Shown here piece after piece: positions 16,555 through 27,091 of a DNA stretch of 34,073 nt. The stretch is taken from contig CAKKRO010000024.1 of NCBI GenBank assembly GCA_919902625.1, positions 1 through 34,073 on the forward strand, read 5' to 3'. Both the position numbers and the translations under genes were made by a program. Within the stretch, counting starts at the first letter, position 1. Each line of letters starts with the position of its first letter. The notes below the pieces were generated by a model. That model did no database searches, was not told the DNA's origin, and worked only from the letters and a program-made list of their open reading frames with translations. The DNA comes from Nitrosomonadaceae bacterium. GTDB taxonomy: Bacteria > Pseudomonadota > Gammaproteobacteria > Burkholderiales > Nitrosomonadaceae.

Positions 16555-19215
16555 CTAAACAGTCACTGGATTAGGCTTCTCTGGATCAATGCCATATTTT
16601 TGTATCGCCTGCACGACCTGTTGATTTGGAATTTTTCCCTCCTCAGCCAGTGCCTTGAGTGTTGCAACGGTAATATAAAATCGATCCACTTCAAAGAAAC
16701 GGCGCAATTTCTCGCGGGTATCAGAACGCCCAAAACCATCCGTTCCCAAAACACGATATTTGCCAGGAATAAATTCACGGATTTGATCAGCATAAATTTT
16801 CATATAATCGGTGGATGCCACCACAGGCCCTTCTCGACCTTTGAAACAATTTTCCACATGAGAGGCCTTGGCGGGTTGATCAGGATGCAGCATATTCCAA
16901 CGAGCCACACTCAATGCCTCGCGCCTTAATTCATTAAAGCTGGTCACGCTCCAGATATCTGCATTCACGTTATATTCTGTTTTGAGTATCCCTGCAGCGG
17001 CAATCACTTCGCGCAGAATGGTACCGGCGCCCAGCAACTGCACATGTGGCTCACTGCTGCTTATACTGCCCTCGCTGAATAAATACATGCCTTTCAGGAT
17101 GTCTTTTTCAGCGCCAGCCGGCATTTCAGGGTGTGAGTAGTTTTCATTCATTACAGTAATGTAATAATAGATATCTTCCTGCTCCTGATACATGCGGCGC
17201 AATCCGTCCTGAATGATGACGGCCAGTTCATATGCAAATGCCGGATCATACGATATACAATTGGGAATCGTTGAAGCGACCACATGACTGTGCCCATCTT
17301 CATGCTGCAATCCCTCTCCGTTCAAGGTGGTACGTCCAGCCGTCCCTCCCAGCAAAAAGCCACGGCAGCGCATATCCCCGGCAGCCCAGGCCAAATCGCC
17401 AATACGCTGAAATCCGAACATGGAATAAAATATAAAAAATGGAATCATCTGAACGCCGTGGGTACTATAGGCTGTTGCCGCAGCGATCCAGGATGACATG
17501 GCGCCTGCTTCATTAATACCTTCCTGCAAAATCTGCCCGTGTTTGTCTTCCTTGTAATACATTAGCTGGTCGGCATCCTGAGGTGTATACAATTGGCCGA
17601 CAGATGACCAGATACCCAACTGACGAAACATGCCCTCCATGCCAAAGGTACGTGATTCATCGGCGACGATCGGAACAATATGCCTGCCAATTTGCTTGTC
17701 TTTAACCAAGACGTTCAGAATACGCACAAAAGCCATGGTCGTTGAGGATTCATGGCCTTCCCCACTGGCTTTCAGCAGCGCTTCAAAAGCTGACAAGGGC
17801 GGTATCTGCAATGCCTGAGCACTTGTCTTACGACGATGAAAGGTACCCCCCAATGCTTTGCGGCGTTCTTGCATATAAGTAAATTCAGGTGAATCTTTTG
17901 CCAAGGTGAGATAAGGCACTTCATCAATTTTGTCATCTGGAATTTCCAGGCCAAAACGATTGCGAAAAGCTTTTAATGAAGTTGTTCCCATCTTTTTCTG
18001 TTGATGCGTAATATTCTGCGCTTCCCCTGCTTCACCCATGCCGTAGCCTTTAATGGTTTTGGCCAGTATCACGGTAGGCTGACCGGTATGCTTAACCGCA
18101 GCCGCATAGGCAGCATAGACTTTATAGGGATCATGCCCGCCCCGGTTCAAACGCCAGATATCATCATCCGACATATTGGCAACCATTTCCAATAATTCCG
18201 GGTATTTACCAAAAAAGTGCTTGCGAACATAAGCGCCATCTCTGGATTTAAAATTCTGGTACTCACCATCAACGCATTCCATCATGCGTTTTTGCAGTAA
18301 CCCCTTCGTATCTTTAGCCAATAATGGATCCCAATAAGAGCCCCAGATAACCTTGATCACATTCCAACCCGCACCACGAAAAGCACCTTCCAGTTCCTGA
18401 ATAATTTTTCCATTTCCCCGCACCGGACCATCCAGACGCTGAAGATTGCAATTCACAACAAAGATTAAATTATCCAGATTCTCACGTGAAGCCAATGGAA
18501 TAGCGCCCAGTGACTCGGGCTCATCCATTTCGCCATCGCCCATAAACGCCCAAATTTTGCGGCCTTCGGTATTGACCAATCCCCGGCTGCCCAGATACTT
18601 CATAAATCGCGCCTGGTAAATGGCCATTAAGGGGCCTAAGCCCATAGAAACCGTAGGAAACTTCCAGAAAGAAGGCATCAACCAAGGATGCGGATAGGAA
18701 GACAAACCGTTGCCGCCTGTTTCCTGACGAAAGTTATCCAGTTGTTCCTGACTTAATTGTCCGAAAAGAAATGCATAGGCATAGACACCAGGGGAAGAAT
18801 GTCCTTGTATATAAACCAAATCCCCACCATGTGCCTCACAAGGAGCATGCCAGAAATGGTTATAGCCGACATCATAGAGCGTCGCAGCGGATGCAAAACT
18901 GGCAATATGACCGCCCACATTGGTCTTTTTGTTGGCGCGTAATACCATCGCCATCGCGTTCCACCGGACATAGGAACGGATACGATGCTCTATCGCATTA
19001 TCACCGGGTGACCGTTCTTCCTTACCGGTCGGGATCGTATTGATATAGGCCGTAGTGGCGCTGTAGGGCAGATAGGCGCCTGAACGGCGGGCCTTCTCAA
19101 TCAGTTTTTCCAGCAAAAAATGAGCACGTTCCCCACCGCCATTTACGAGTACTGAATCCAGCGCGTCCAGCCATTCCTGTGTTTCCTGTGGATCTATATC
19201 AGGTTGCAATTCCAT
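16555..19215 (-). CDS. aceE: Pyruvate dehydrogenase E1 component, homodimeric type
   Basis: 886 aa; IDPQETQEWLDALDSVL...NVGGHIASFASAATLYDVGYNHFWHAP...GDGEMDEPESLGAI...PIVADESRTFGMEGMFRQLGIW...LLGGTAGRTTLNGEGLQHEDGHSH...VLGTDGFGRSDTREKLRRFFEVD. Confidence 0.97.
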   Translation of the reverse strand: MELQPDIDPQETQEWLDALDSVLVNGGGERAHFLLEKLIEKARRSGAYLPYSATTAYINTIPTGKEERSPGDNAIEHRIRSYVRWNAMAMVLRANKKTNVGGHIASFASAATLYDVGYNHFWHAPCEAHGGDLVYIQGHSSPGVYAYAFLFGQLSQEQLDNFRQETGGNGLSSYPHPWLMPSFWKFPTVSMGLGPLMAIYQARFMKYLGSRGLVNTEGRKIWAFMGDGEMDEPESLGAIPLASRENLDNLIFVVNCNLQRLDGPVRGNGKIIQELEGAFRGAGWNVIKVIWGSYWDPLLAKDTKGLLQKRMMECVDGEYQNFKSRDGAYVRKHFFGKYPELLEMVANMSDDDIWRLNRGGHDPYKVYAAYAAAVKHTGQPTVILAKTIKGYGMGEAGEAQNITHQQKKMGTTSLKAFRNRFGLEIPDDKIDEVPYLTLAKDSPEFTYMQERRKALGGTFHRRKTSAQALQIPPLSAFEALLKASGEGHESSTTMAFVRILNVLVKDKQIGRHIVPIVADESRTFGMEGMFRQLGIWSSVGQLYTPQDADQLMYYKEDKHGQILQEGINEAGAMSSWIAAATAYSTHGVQMIPFFIFYSMFGFQRIGDLAWAAGDMRCRGFLLGGTAGRTTLNGEGLQHEDGHSHVVASTIPNCISYDPAFAYELAVIIQDGLRRMYQEQEDIYYYITVMNENYSHPEMPAGAEKDILKGMYLFSEGSISSSEPHVQLLGAGTILREVIAAAGILKTEYNVNADIWSVTSFNELRREALSVARWNMLHPDQPAKASHVENCFKGREGPVVASTDYMKIYADQIREFIPGKYRVLGTDGFGRSDTREKLRRFFEVDRFYITVATLKALAEEGKIPNQQVVQAIQKYGIDPEKPNPVTV

Positions 19216-19251
19216 ATTCAGGCATACTCATCAAAATTTAACTTATCCATT

Positions 19252-20109
19252 TTAACCGCGGGCTTGCGCACGTTCAGCAGCCAGGATGGTATTACATAGC
19301 AGCATGGTAATAGTCATGGGGCCCACTCCTCCCGGAACCGGAGTAATATAGCCTGCAACATTCTTAACAGACTCATAATCGACATCACCACAGAGCTTTC
19401 CATCAGGCAATCGATTGATACCTACATCAATCACTACGGCGCCAGACTTTACCATTTCAGCAGTAATCATCCGTGGCTTACCAGTCGCCACCACCAGAAT
19501 ATCAGCATTCTTTGTAAACTGAGGCAAATCACGTGTCTTTGAGGTACAAATGGTAACCGTGGCCCCTTGTTCCAGCAACATCAATGCCATGGGCTTGCCC
19601 ACAATATTGCTACGCCCAACCACTACGGCATGTTGACCTTCAATTGGAATATGATTTCTTTCCAGCATGACCATCACGCCGTAAGGCGTGCAAGGCGAAA
19701 ATATGGTATTCCCGGTGGCTAATGCACCGACATTGTAAAGATGAAAACCATCGACATCTTTCTCAACGGCAATGGAAGTAATGACTCGATTATTCTCAAA
19801 ATGAGAAGGCAGCGGTAACTGAACCAGAATGCCATGAATATGCGGATTCTCATTGAGTGCCTGAATACAATTCAGCACTTCATCCTGCTGTGCATCCGCT
19901 GTAAAACTATGCACTTCTGAGTAAATACCGATTTCACTACAGGCTTTTACCTTATTCCTGACATAGATATCCGATGCGGCATCATTCCCTACTATGATCA
20001 CTGCCAACCCTGGCTTGGTACCTAGCCGGGTCAGCTTCTCAGCGCGCAACTTCCATTCAGCACGCACCAACGCGGCTATTTTTTTGCCATCTATAATCTG
20101 AGCGCTCAT
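19252..20109 (-). CDS. folD: Bifunctional methylenetetrahydrofolate dehydrogenase/cyclohydrolase
   Basis: [14 protein letters not shown]...[30 protein letters not shown]...[12 protein letters not shown]...DVDGFH...[17 protein letters not shown]...[21 protein letters not shown]...[20 protein letters not shown]. Confidence 0.96.
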   Translation of the reverse strand: MSAQIIDGKKIAALVRAEWKLRAEKLTRLGTKPGLAVIIVGNDAASDIYVRNKVKACSEIGIYSEVHSFTADAQQDEVLNCIQALNENPHIHGILVQLPLPSHFENNRVITSIAVEKDVDGFHLYNVGALATGNTIFSPCTPYGVMVMLERNHIPIEGQHAVVVGRSNIVGKPMALMLLEQGATVTICTSKTRDLPQFTKNADILVVATGKPRMITAEMVKSGAVVIDVGINRLPDGKLCGDVDYESVKNVAGYITPVPGGVGPMTITMLLCNTILAAERAQARG

Positions 20110-20201
20110 TTCTGCACTAACAGCCGATTATATAAGTTAATCGGCGTTCTTCGTTTGCACAGGGGAGTCTCAAACATATCCACATAAGTTCATGCTTAAA
20201 A

Positions 20202-20891
20202 TTAATCGGCCTGTTTTGCTTTCTTAATTTTTGTGCGATACAGAAATATGCCGATCAAGAATACCGGTATCACAAAAAGTGCCGCTGAAATAAGCCCGGC
20301 AGCAAGAATTGCAATCGCACTATTCCCTGGCATAAATAATGTCACAAACCAGATTACTATAAAGGCTACCGATAAGCCGCCATAAAGCATGGTTTTTCTA
20401 CCGCGGTCATAAAGCCTCCAGAAGGCGCCGGAAACTTGTGTATCGTCAATATAATGGTCAAAAACCTCTGCCAGACTGTTATCGTCAGGCACAGATTCAT
20501 ATCCGATAGCTACTGCCAGAGCATTGTGATCATCTTCAATCTTGGACATCTTTTTTAGAAACTCAATACGCTTGGCTACCTTGCGTTTTTGCATGCCCTC
20601 TTGTATCAGCAGGGTTCCCAAAGCTGTAAAAGCCAATTCTCGTGCATCATTCGTATTTCCCAGATTCTCGGCAAATTTCCACATAACCCCAAACAAATAA
20701 AGCTGAATGGTCATATCTTTGAACTCAGGCGCAAAATCATAGCCTTTACTTTTGATAAGCTCAAGTTGAACAGCTATCACTTCCTTGCCGTGTTCTATAC
20801 AAGCATCCATTGTTGATCTGTCTGAAGTAACCGTCTTTGGGGTTGATACTTCCGGAGCCGATTTATCCGAATCAGTTTTTGTTTCTTTCAT
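20202..20891 (-). CDS. Uncharacterised protein with two C-terminal transmembrane helices
   Basis: 229 aa; soluble N-terminal region then TMLYGGLSVAFIVIWFVTLFMP and AIAILAAGLISAALFVIPVFLIGIFLY; co-directional between metF and folD; no family recognised. Confidence 0.75.
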   Translation of the reverse strand: MKETKTDSDKSAPEVSTPKTVTSDRSTMDACIEHGKEVIAVQLELIKSKGYDFAPEFKDMTIQLYLFGVMWKFAENLGNTNDARELAFTALGTLLIQEGMQKRKVAKRIEFLKKMSKIEDDHNALAVAIGYESVPDDNSLAEVFDHYIDDTQVSGAFWRLYDRGRKTMLYGGLSVAFIVIWFVTLFMPGNSAIAILAAGLISAALFVIPVFLIGIFLYRTKIKKAKQAD

Positions 20892-21067
20892 CTCAAAACC
20901 TCATGCCTATTTATTTTAATCATGTACATTGATGAGCATTATATACCGGCTTAAGCAATCTGGAAAAAGATCATTCCAGTTTAATTACTTATGTCCATAC
21001 CGCTCCAATCTTGATTTCATGATAACCATTCTGCTGATTTGATTAATAAACAACAAATAAACGCAGA

Positions 21068-21934
21068 TTAATCAGTATTTCCTTTGAGATTGAGACGCTG
21101 CCATATGATGGATGTCAGGCTGGCCGAATTTAAAGTATAAAAATGCAATCCTGGCGCCCCTGCTGCTAATAGGCGTTCACAAAGATCCGTCACGATGTCC
21201 AGGCCAAAAGCTTGTATAGAAGCACTATCATCGCTGTAGCCCTCCAGTTTCTTGCGAATCCAGCGGGGAATTTCAGCACCGCAAGTATCTGAAAACCTGA
21301 CCAGTTGGGAGAATTTATTAATCGGCATGATTCCAGGAACAACCGGTATATTCAAACCGGCTGATTCACACGATTCAACAAAATAGTAATAAGCATCAGC
21401 ATTGTAGAAATACTGGGTAATCGCTGAATTAGCCCCCATTTCAATTTTACGCTTGAAATTTTCAAAGTCTGTCTGAGCAGATCGAGCCTGCGGATGATAT
21501 TCAGGGTAGGCCGCCACATCGATATGAAATGAAGATCCAAATTCCTGCCTGATAAAAGCCACCAGTTCACTTGCATAACGAAACTCTCCAGCCTGCGCCA
21601 TGCCCGACGGCAAGTCCCCACGCAGCGCAACGATATGACGGATACCTGCCTGGTAATACTTTTCCAGAATCATTCGAATATTTTGCCGGGTCGATCCGAT
21701 ACAAGAAAGATGCGGCGCCACCACATGCCCTTCAGCTTGAATTTCCAATACTGTTTCAAGTGTCCGCTCACGCGTGGAACCCCCTGCGCCAAAGGTTACA
21801 GAAAAAAACTTGGGGTTACACTGAGCGAGCTGCTTACGTGTTAATCGCAGTTTCTCGACACCTTGCGGAGTCTGGGGCGGGAAAAGTTCGAAGCTAAAAG
21901 CAGGGGGGAATTTTTTTTGTGATTCCATCTTCAC
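21068..21934 (-). CDS. metF: Methylenetetrahydrofolate reductase
   Basis: FSFELFPPQTPQGVEKL...FFSVTFGAGGSTRERTLETV...HLSCIGSTRQNIRMILEKYYQAGIRHIVALRGDLP...AAYPEYHPQA...ITQYFYNADAYYYFVE...VPGIMPI. Confidence 0.96.
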   Translation of the reverse strand: MKMESQKKFPPAFSFELFPPQTPQGVEKLRLTRKQLAQCNPKFFSVTFGAGGSTRERTLETVLEIQAEGHVVAPHLSCIGSTRQNIRMILEKYYQAGIRHIVALRGDLPSGMAQAGEFRYASELVAFIRQEFGSSFHIDVAAYPEYHPQARSAQTDFENFKRKIEMGANSAITQYFYNADAYYYFVESCESAGLNIPVVPGIMPINKFSQLVRFSDTCGAEIPRWIRKKLEGYSDDSASIQAFGLDIVTDLCERLLAAGAPGLHFYTLNSASLTSIIWQRLNLKGNTD

Positions 21935-22056
21935 AAGTCTATCAATCCAGAATTATTGCCATATCCATATAAATCACCTTTGTTTCGCTCAATACAACCT
22001 GTTTAACCCTCTGAATGAAATAAGTTCTCACATTCCCATTCAGAAGGATAGAATGA

Positions 22057-23490
22057 TCAATATCGATACATCTCTGGTTTATAGGGGCCATTCTTATCAA
22101 GATTCAAATAGTTTGCCTGCTCATCCGTCAGTTCAGTGAGTTTTACACCCAACTTTCCAATATGCAGACGGGCAACCTTTTCATCCAGATGTTTTGGTAA
22201 GACATAAACATTCTTTTGATAATTATCTCCATTCTGCCAAAGTTCCATCTGCGCCAGCACCTGGTTGGTAAATGAACTGGACATCACAAAGGAAGGATGA
22301 CCTGTCGCACAACCCAGATTCACCAACCGGCCTTGCGCCAATACGATGATGCGGCGTCCCGTCGGAAATATGACATGATCGACCTGCGGCTTGATATTCT
22401 CCCATGGGTATTTCTGGATTGAGGCGATATCAATTTCAGAATCGAAGTGTCCAATATTACAAACAATCGCCTGATCCTTCATTTTCAGCATATGATCATG
22501 CGTGATTACTCTCAGATTGCCGGTAGCGGTCACAAAAATGTCCGCCTGATCGCAGGCATCATCCATAGTCACCACACGATACCCTTCCATAGCCGCTTGC
22601 AGCGCACAGATCGGATCAATCTCGGTAATCCATACCGTTGCGCCCAGGCCACGTAATGACTGCGCACAGCCCTTGCCGACATCACCATACCCGCAAACCA
22701 ATGCGATTTTTCCCGCGATCATGACATCCGTTGCACGTTTGATGCCATCAACCAGTGACTCTCTGCAACCGTAAAGATTATCAAACTTTGATTTAGTCAC
22801 AGAATCGTTCACATTAAAGGCTGGGAATGGAAGCTCACCATTTTTATGCATTTCATATAAACGATGCACCCCTGTTGTGGTTTCTTCGGTGACACCTCTT
22901 ATCCTGGCAAGGTTCCTTGAATACCAATTGGGCTGAGTAGCCAATTTATTTCGGATCGAGGCAAACAGCACAGTTTCCTCTTCATTGGTGGGATTTGCGA
23001 TCACAGAAGGATCTCTCTCGGCTTTAGTGCCCAGAATCAATAGCAATGTGGCATCACCCCCATCATCCAGAATCATATTGGCACCATCCGGCTGGCCGGC
23101 CACTGTCCATTCAAAGATCTTATGGGCGTATTCCCAGTAGTCTTCCAGAGACTCCCCTTTATAGGCAAATACTGGAATATTCTTGGCTGCAATGGCTGCA
23201 GCGGCATGATCCTGCGTGGAAAAAATATTGCATGAAGCCCAGCGTACTTCCGCGCCTAATGCCACTAATGTTTCGATCAGCACAGCCGTTTGTATCGTCA
23301 TATGTAAAGAACCGGCGATACGCGCACCCGCCAGCGGCTTCTGGCTTGCATATTCTTTACGTAACGCCATCAGACCCGGCATTTCTGTTTCGGCGATAGC
23401 GATCTCTTTACGCCCCCATTCAGCCAATGCAATATCGGCAATCTTATAGTCAGTAAAAAAACCACCCTCTGGATTGAGCACAGCGTTCAT
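22057..23490 (-). CDS. ahcY: Adenosylhomocysteinase
   Basis: [75 protein letters not shown]...[17 protein letters not shown]...[13 protein letters not shown] 23490 has an AAGGAG Shine-Dalgarno; the ORF-track start (23583) lies inside the riboswitch. Confidence 0.97.
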   Translation of the reverse strand: MNAVLNPEGGFFTDYKIADIALAEWGRKEIAIAETEMPGLMALRKEYASQKPLAGARIAGSLHMTIQTAVLIETLVALGAEVRWASCNIFSTQDHAAAAIAAKNIPVFAYKGESLEDYWEYAHKIFEWTVAGQPDGANMILDDGGDATLLLILGTKAERDPSVIANPTNEEETVLFASIRNKLATQPNWYSRNLARIRGVTEETTTGVHRLYEMHKNGELPFPAFNVNDSVTKSKFDNLYGCRESLVDGIKRATDVMIAGKIALVCGYGDVGKGCAQSLRGLGATVWITEIDPICALQAAMEGYRVVTMDDACDQADIFVTATGNLRVITHDHMLKMKDQAIVCNIGHFDSEIDIASIQKYPWENIKPQVDHVIFPTGRRIIVLAQGRLVNLGCATGHPSFVMSSSFTNQVLAQMELWQNGDNYQKNVYVLPKHLDEKVARLHIGKLGVKLTELTDEQANYLNLDKNGPYKPEMYRY

Positions 23491-23510
23491 AATTATCTCC
23501 TTAAAATATG

Positions 23511-23583
23511 AACGAGCGCCGTTGTAACCATACCCAATTATGCCGAGCCTCACGGAACAATCCGTTGCAGCGCTCCTCAACAT
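23511..23583 (-). promoter_or_regulatory. S-adenosylhomocysteine (SAH) riboswitch
   Basis: Minus strand: GAGGAGCGCTGCAACGGATTGTTCCGTGAGGCTCGGCATAATTGGGTATGGTTACAACGGCGCTCGTT, matching the recalled SAH-element core (GAGGAGCGCUGC...AGGCUCGG...CAACGGCGCUC) directly 5' of ahcY. Confidence 0.93.
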
Positions 23584-23640
23584 AGTGGAAAAATTCTTTA
23601 ATACCTATTAATGTCGATACCTATTACTAAAACTAAAAAT

Positions 23641-24804
23641 TTATATACCGGCATCAGCACGTAGTTGAGCCGCCTTGTCCGTGGCTTCCCAGGTAAAATC
23701 AGGGTCTTCACGCCCGAAGTGTCCATAGGCTGCCGTCTTGGCGTAAATTGGGCGCAATAAATTCAGCGCATGAATGATACCGCGGGGCCGCAAATCAAAA
23801 TGTCTTTCGATTAACTGAACAATTCTTTCATCAGAAATCCTGCCGGTACCAAAGGTATCGACCATCAATGAAACGGGTCTTGCGACACCAATGGCATAAG
23901 CCACCTGTACTTCACATTTGCTGGCAATCCCGGCAGCCACAATATTCTTGGCCACGTAGCGTCCTGCATAGGTCGCTGATCGATCCACCTTGGAAGGATC
24001 TTTGCCAGAAAAAGCACCACCGCCATGATGTGCCGAGCCACCATAACTATCGACAATAATTTTACGTCCGGTCAACCCGCAATCACCCATCGGGCCGCCC
24101 ACAACAAAACGTCCGGTTGGATTAACCAGATATTTAATCTGATCACTGATCAATTCAGGGGGCAATACGGGTTTAATAATTTCCTCAATCACGGCTTCGG
24201 TCAATGCCTGATGTGAAATATCAGGATCATGCTGGGTTGAGATCACAACCGTTTCAATACGCTGCGGTTTACCATCCCGGTATCGCACCGAAACTTGCGA
24301 TTTGGCATCAGGGCGCAACCATGCCAGTTGCCCTTTTTTCCTCAGTTCCGCTTGGCGTTCCACCAGACGATGCGCATAAAAAATGGGCATTGGCATCAAT
24401 TGCGGCGTCTCGTCGCAAGCAAAACCAAACATAAGCCCTTGATCACCGGCTCCTTGCTCCATTTCTTCTTCTTTGGTGCGATTAACCCCCTGAGCAATAT
24501 CAGGGGATTGTTTGTTGAAAGCCGTTAAAACAGCACAGGTGGTAGAATCAAAGCCGATATTGGAACTGGTATAACCAATTTTTCTTACTGTTTCACGCGC
24601 AATAATGTTGTAGTCGACGGAAGCATTCGTTGTTATCTCTCCCGATAACACAATTAAACCGGTGCTGCATAATGTCTCGCAGGCAACTCTTGCGTTGGCA
24701 TCCTGGCTCAGGATCGCATCCAGAACAGCATCGGAAATTTGATCAGCAACCTTATCAGGGTGGCCTTCGGAAACAGATTCGGAAGTAAAAAGATATTCAC
24801 TCAT
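23641..24804 (-). CDS. metK: S-adenosylmethionine synthetase
   Basis: [32 protein letters not shown]...[31 protein letters not shown]...[57 protein letters not shown]. Confidence 0.98.
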   Translation of the reverse strand: MSEYLFTSESVSEGHPDKVADQISDAVLDAILSQDANARVACETLCSTGLIVLSGEITTNASVDYNIIARETVRKIGYTSSNIGFDSTTCAVLTAFNKQSPDIAQGVNRTKEEEMEQGAGDQGLMFGFACDETPQLMPMPIFYAHRLVERQAELRKKGQLAWLRPDAKSQVSVRYRDGKPQRIETVVISTQHDPDISHQALTEAVIEEIIKPVLPPELISDQIKYLVNPTGRFVVGGPMGDCGLTGRKIIVDSYGGSAHHGGGAFSGKDPSKVDRSATYAGRYVAKNIVAAGIASKCEVQVAYAIGVARPVSLMVDTFGTGRISDERIVQLIERHFDLRPRGIIHALNLLRPIYAKTAAYGHFGREDPDFTWEATDKAAQLRADAGI

Positions 24805-24859
24805 AGTTTAATCAATTAAAATTGTGAAAAGCGGCTAAGTATACCCGATTGTGTTTTTT

Positions 24860-24889
24860 ATAATAGATTGGGCTAATCACAATTTTCAA
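24860..24889 (-). promoter_or_regulatory. Putative sigma70 promoter of metK
   Basis: Minus strand TTGAAA (24889-24884), 18-bp spacer, TATTAT (24865-24860). Confidence 0.4.
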
Positions 24890-24944
24890 TATTTATCCGA
24901 AAATTTGCACTATTATTGTTTCTGTAATCGGAATTACGCTATCA

Positions 24945-25535
24945 ATGGATCCGCTCGTGAAATATTATTCCGCACCCTCGGTACCTGCTTGTACTCCAGA
25001 TCCAGGTCTTAACGACATGATACTCAGCATATTATCTTTGACAATGTCCGATACACATGCCCTATCAACCCTGGCTGAGAGAATTTGGCATCATCATTAT
25101 GATGGCATCATTTCACTTGAGCAGATCGACTATATGCTGGCACAGCGCTATCATCCCCTATTGATACAACAGCAAATATTAAATCAAGACATTTGGTGGA
25201 GAAAACTGGTTCTGGACGAAATGATGATTGGTTTTTCTTGCTGTATACGCACGGGCAAACCGGATGAACTTAAAATTGACAAACTTTATATCCATTGTGA
25301 TTACCAGCGCAAAGGTTATGGAATGCTGCTGGTTGCCGATGCGGTTGAGACAATGCGCGAAAATAACCTGCGATCACTTGTCCTGACGGTCAATAAGCGT
25401 AACCATACTGCCATTTCCGCCTACCAACGGTATGGATTTGAAATCACAGGGGATAGCATTGTGGATATCGGAGGCGGGTTTATCATGAATGATTATTTGA
25501 TGACGATGACTGATTTCACTCGCTGGCGGAAATAA
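24945..25535 (+). CDS. GNAT family N-acetyltransferase (start uncertain)
   Basis: LDEMMIGFSCCIRTGKPDELKIDKLYIHCDYQRKGYGMLLVADAVETMRENNLRSLVLTVNKRNHTAISAYQRYGFEITGDSIVDIGGGFIMNDYLM; an internal ATG (MSDTHALSTLAERIW) may be the true start. Confidence 0.87.
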   Translation: MDPLVKYYSAPSVPACTPDPGLNDMILSILSLTMSDTHALSTLAERIWHHHYDGIISLEQIDYMLAQRYHPLLIQQQILNQDIWWRKLVLDEMMIGFSCCIRTGKPDELKIDKLYIHCDYQRKGYGMLLVADAVETMRENNLRSLVLTVNKRNHTAISAYQRYGFEITGDSIVDIGGGFIMNDYLMTMTDFTRWRK

Positions 25536-25538
25536 CCG

Positions 25539-26369
25539 ATGAAATTGAAATTTACGAAAATGCACGGACTTGGCAATGATTTCATCGTTCTGGATGGAAT
25601 CCATCAAGCGATCCATCTGAACCAGCAGCAGATTCGCTTACTCGCAGATCGTCACTTCGGTATCGGCTGCGACCAGATATTATTGGTTGAAAAAGCATCG
25701 GGGCAGGCTGATTTCCGTTATCGCATCTTCAACGCAGATGGCGGTGAAGTTGAACAATGCGGCAATGGCGCGCGTTGTTTCGTCCGCTACGTGCATGATC
25801 ACGGCCTGACCTCAAAAAATGAAATTCGCATCGAAACGCTAAGCGGCACCATCTCTCCCAAACTGGAAACCGACGGAGAAGTTACCGTGAACATGGGAGA
25901 GCCCATCTTTGAACCCAAAGCAATCCCTTTTGCCGCTGAACAATATGCACCGGCATATCAACTTGAAATACAGGGTGGTGGGCCAGTTACAATCAGTGTG
26001 TTATCGATGGGTAATCCGCATGCCGTGCGCGTTGTGCCGGATATTGACAACGCGCCGGTCAATACGGAAGGGGCCTTAATTGAAGCACATCCCCGTTTCC
26101 CCAAACGGGTTAATGTGGGCTACATGCAGGTCATTGACCGCAAGCATATCCAGTTACGTGTTTTTGAGCGAGGCGCCGGAGAAACTCTGGCTTGCGGGAC
26201 AGGTGCCTGCGCAGCCGTTGTGGCTGGCATCACTCTGGATTTGCTGGATCATCAGGTCACCGTCGGTACACGTGGCGGTGAGTTGAAGATAAGCTGGAAT
26301 GGACCGCATGAGCCGGTTTGGATGACAGGCCCGGCAATCACGGTATTTGAAGGCGAAATAAATTTGTAA
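25539..26369 (+). CDS. dapF: Diaminopimelate epimerase
   Basis: [20 protein letters not shown]...[12 protein letters not shown]...[22 protein letters not shown]...GNPHAVRVV...[24 protein letters not shown]. Confidence 0.97.
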   Translation: MKLKFTKMHGLGNDFIVLDGIHQAIHLNQQQIRLLADRHFGIGCDQILLVEKASGQADFRYRIFNADGGEVEQCGNGARCFVRYVHDHGLTSKNEIRIETLSGTISPKLETDGEVTVNMGEPIFEPKAIPFAAEQYAPAYQLEIQGGGPVTISVLSMGNPHAVRVVPDIDNAPVNTEGALIEAHPRFPKRVNVGYMQVIDRKHIQLRVFERGAGETLACGTGACAAVVAGITLDLLDHQVTVGTRGGELKISWNGPHEPVWMTGPAITVFEGEINL

Positions 26370-26383
26370 CCCACCAAGGAAGT

Positions 26384-27091
26384 ATGATGAAAGCGGAAGA
26401 TGTCGCGCACTATTTACAGGATCACCCACAATTCTTCGATGAGTACGCTGACTTGCTGGCGGATATTCATATTCCCCACCCGCAAGATGACCGGGTGGTT
26501 TCCATCAATGAACGGCAAGTGATCGCACTCAGGGAAAGAAATCGCGTATTGCAGGACAAGTTACTAGAATTAATCAGTTTTGGTGAAGAGAATGATGCGA
26601 TCGGTGAGAAAATGCATCGTTTAGCCATCGCACTGCTTTCCGTCTCCAGCATGGATGAATTCTTTACTGCACTGAATTTCAGCCTGCGCGAGGATTTTAC
26701 GGTTCCGCTGGTTGCAATGCGTTTATGGAATATTTCCTGTGGTGATCAGACTTATGTTGAATTGACTCCTGCCAGCAAGGATGTGCATAGCATTGCCGGA
26801 AGCCTGTCACAGCCTTATTGCGGCAATCATATCGCCGATGAAATCAAGCAATGGTTTGGTGAAGGTGCTGAACACCTCAATTCATTCTCGATGATCCCTC
26901 TGAATACCGCACAAACGATCGGCCTGCTTGTTCTGGGCAGCCCTGACGCAGAAAGATTTTATCCTGAAATGGGAACGCTGCATTTAAAACGGCTGGGAGA
27001 ACTTGTGTGCACGACCATCGCCCGCTATGACTTAACCGCCTCGGGTAGCAAAGCCATTCAAGACTCCCTATCCAATGAGCAACAAACCTGA
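26384..27091 (+). CDS. DUF484 family protein
   Basis: MKAEDVAHYLQDHPQFFDEYADLLADIHIPHPQDDRVVSINERQVIALRERNRVLQDKLLELISFGEENDAI; located between dapF and xerC as usual for DUF484. Confidence 0.92.
   Translation: MMKAEDVAHYLQDHPQFFDEYADLLADIHIPHPQDDRVVSINERQVIALRERNRVLQDKLLELISFGEENDAIGEKMHRLAIALLSVSSMDEFFTALNFSLREDFTVPLVAMRLWNISCGDQTYVELTPASKDVHSIAGSLSQPYCGNHIADEIKQWFGEGAEHLNSFSMIPLNTAQTIGLLVLGSPDAERFYPEMGTLHLKRLGELVCTTIARYDLTASGSKAIQDSLSNEQQT

Noticed and set aside
20944-20960. CCGGCTTAAGCAATC, resembling the left end of the palindromic element (TCGGACTTAAGCAATC)
   Set aside because: Only an 11-nt exact core with an indel; too short to separate from chance without a genome-wide search.
20959-20980. 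CTGGAA...TTCCAG hairpin between metF and the membrane-protein gene as a terminator
   Set aside because: Only a 6-bp stem of low GC and no convincing T-tract.
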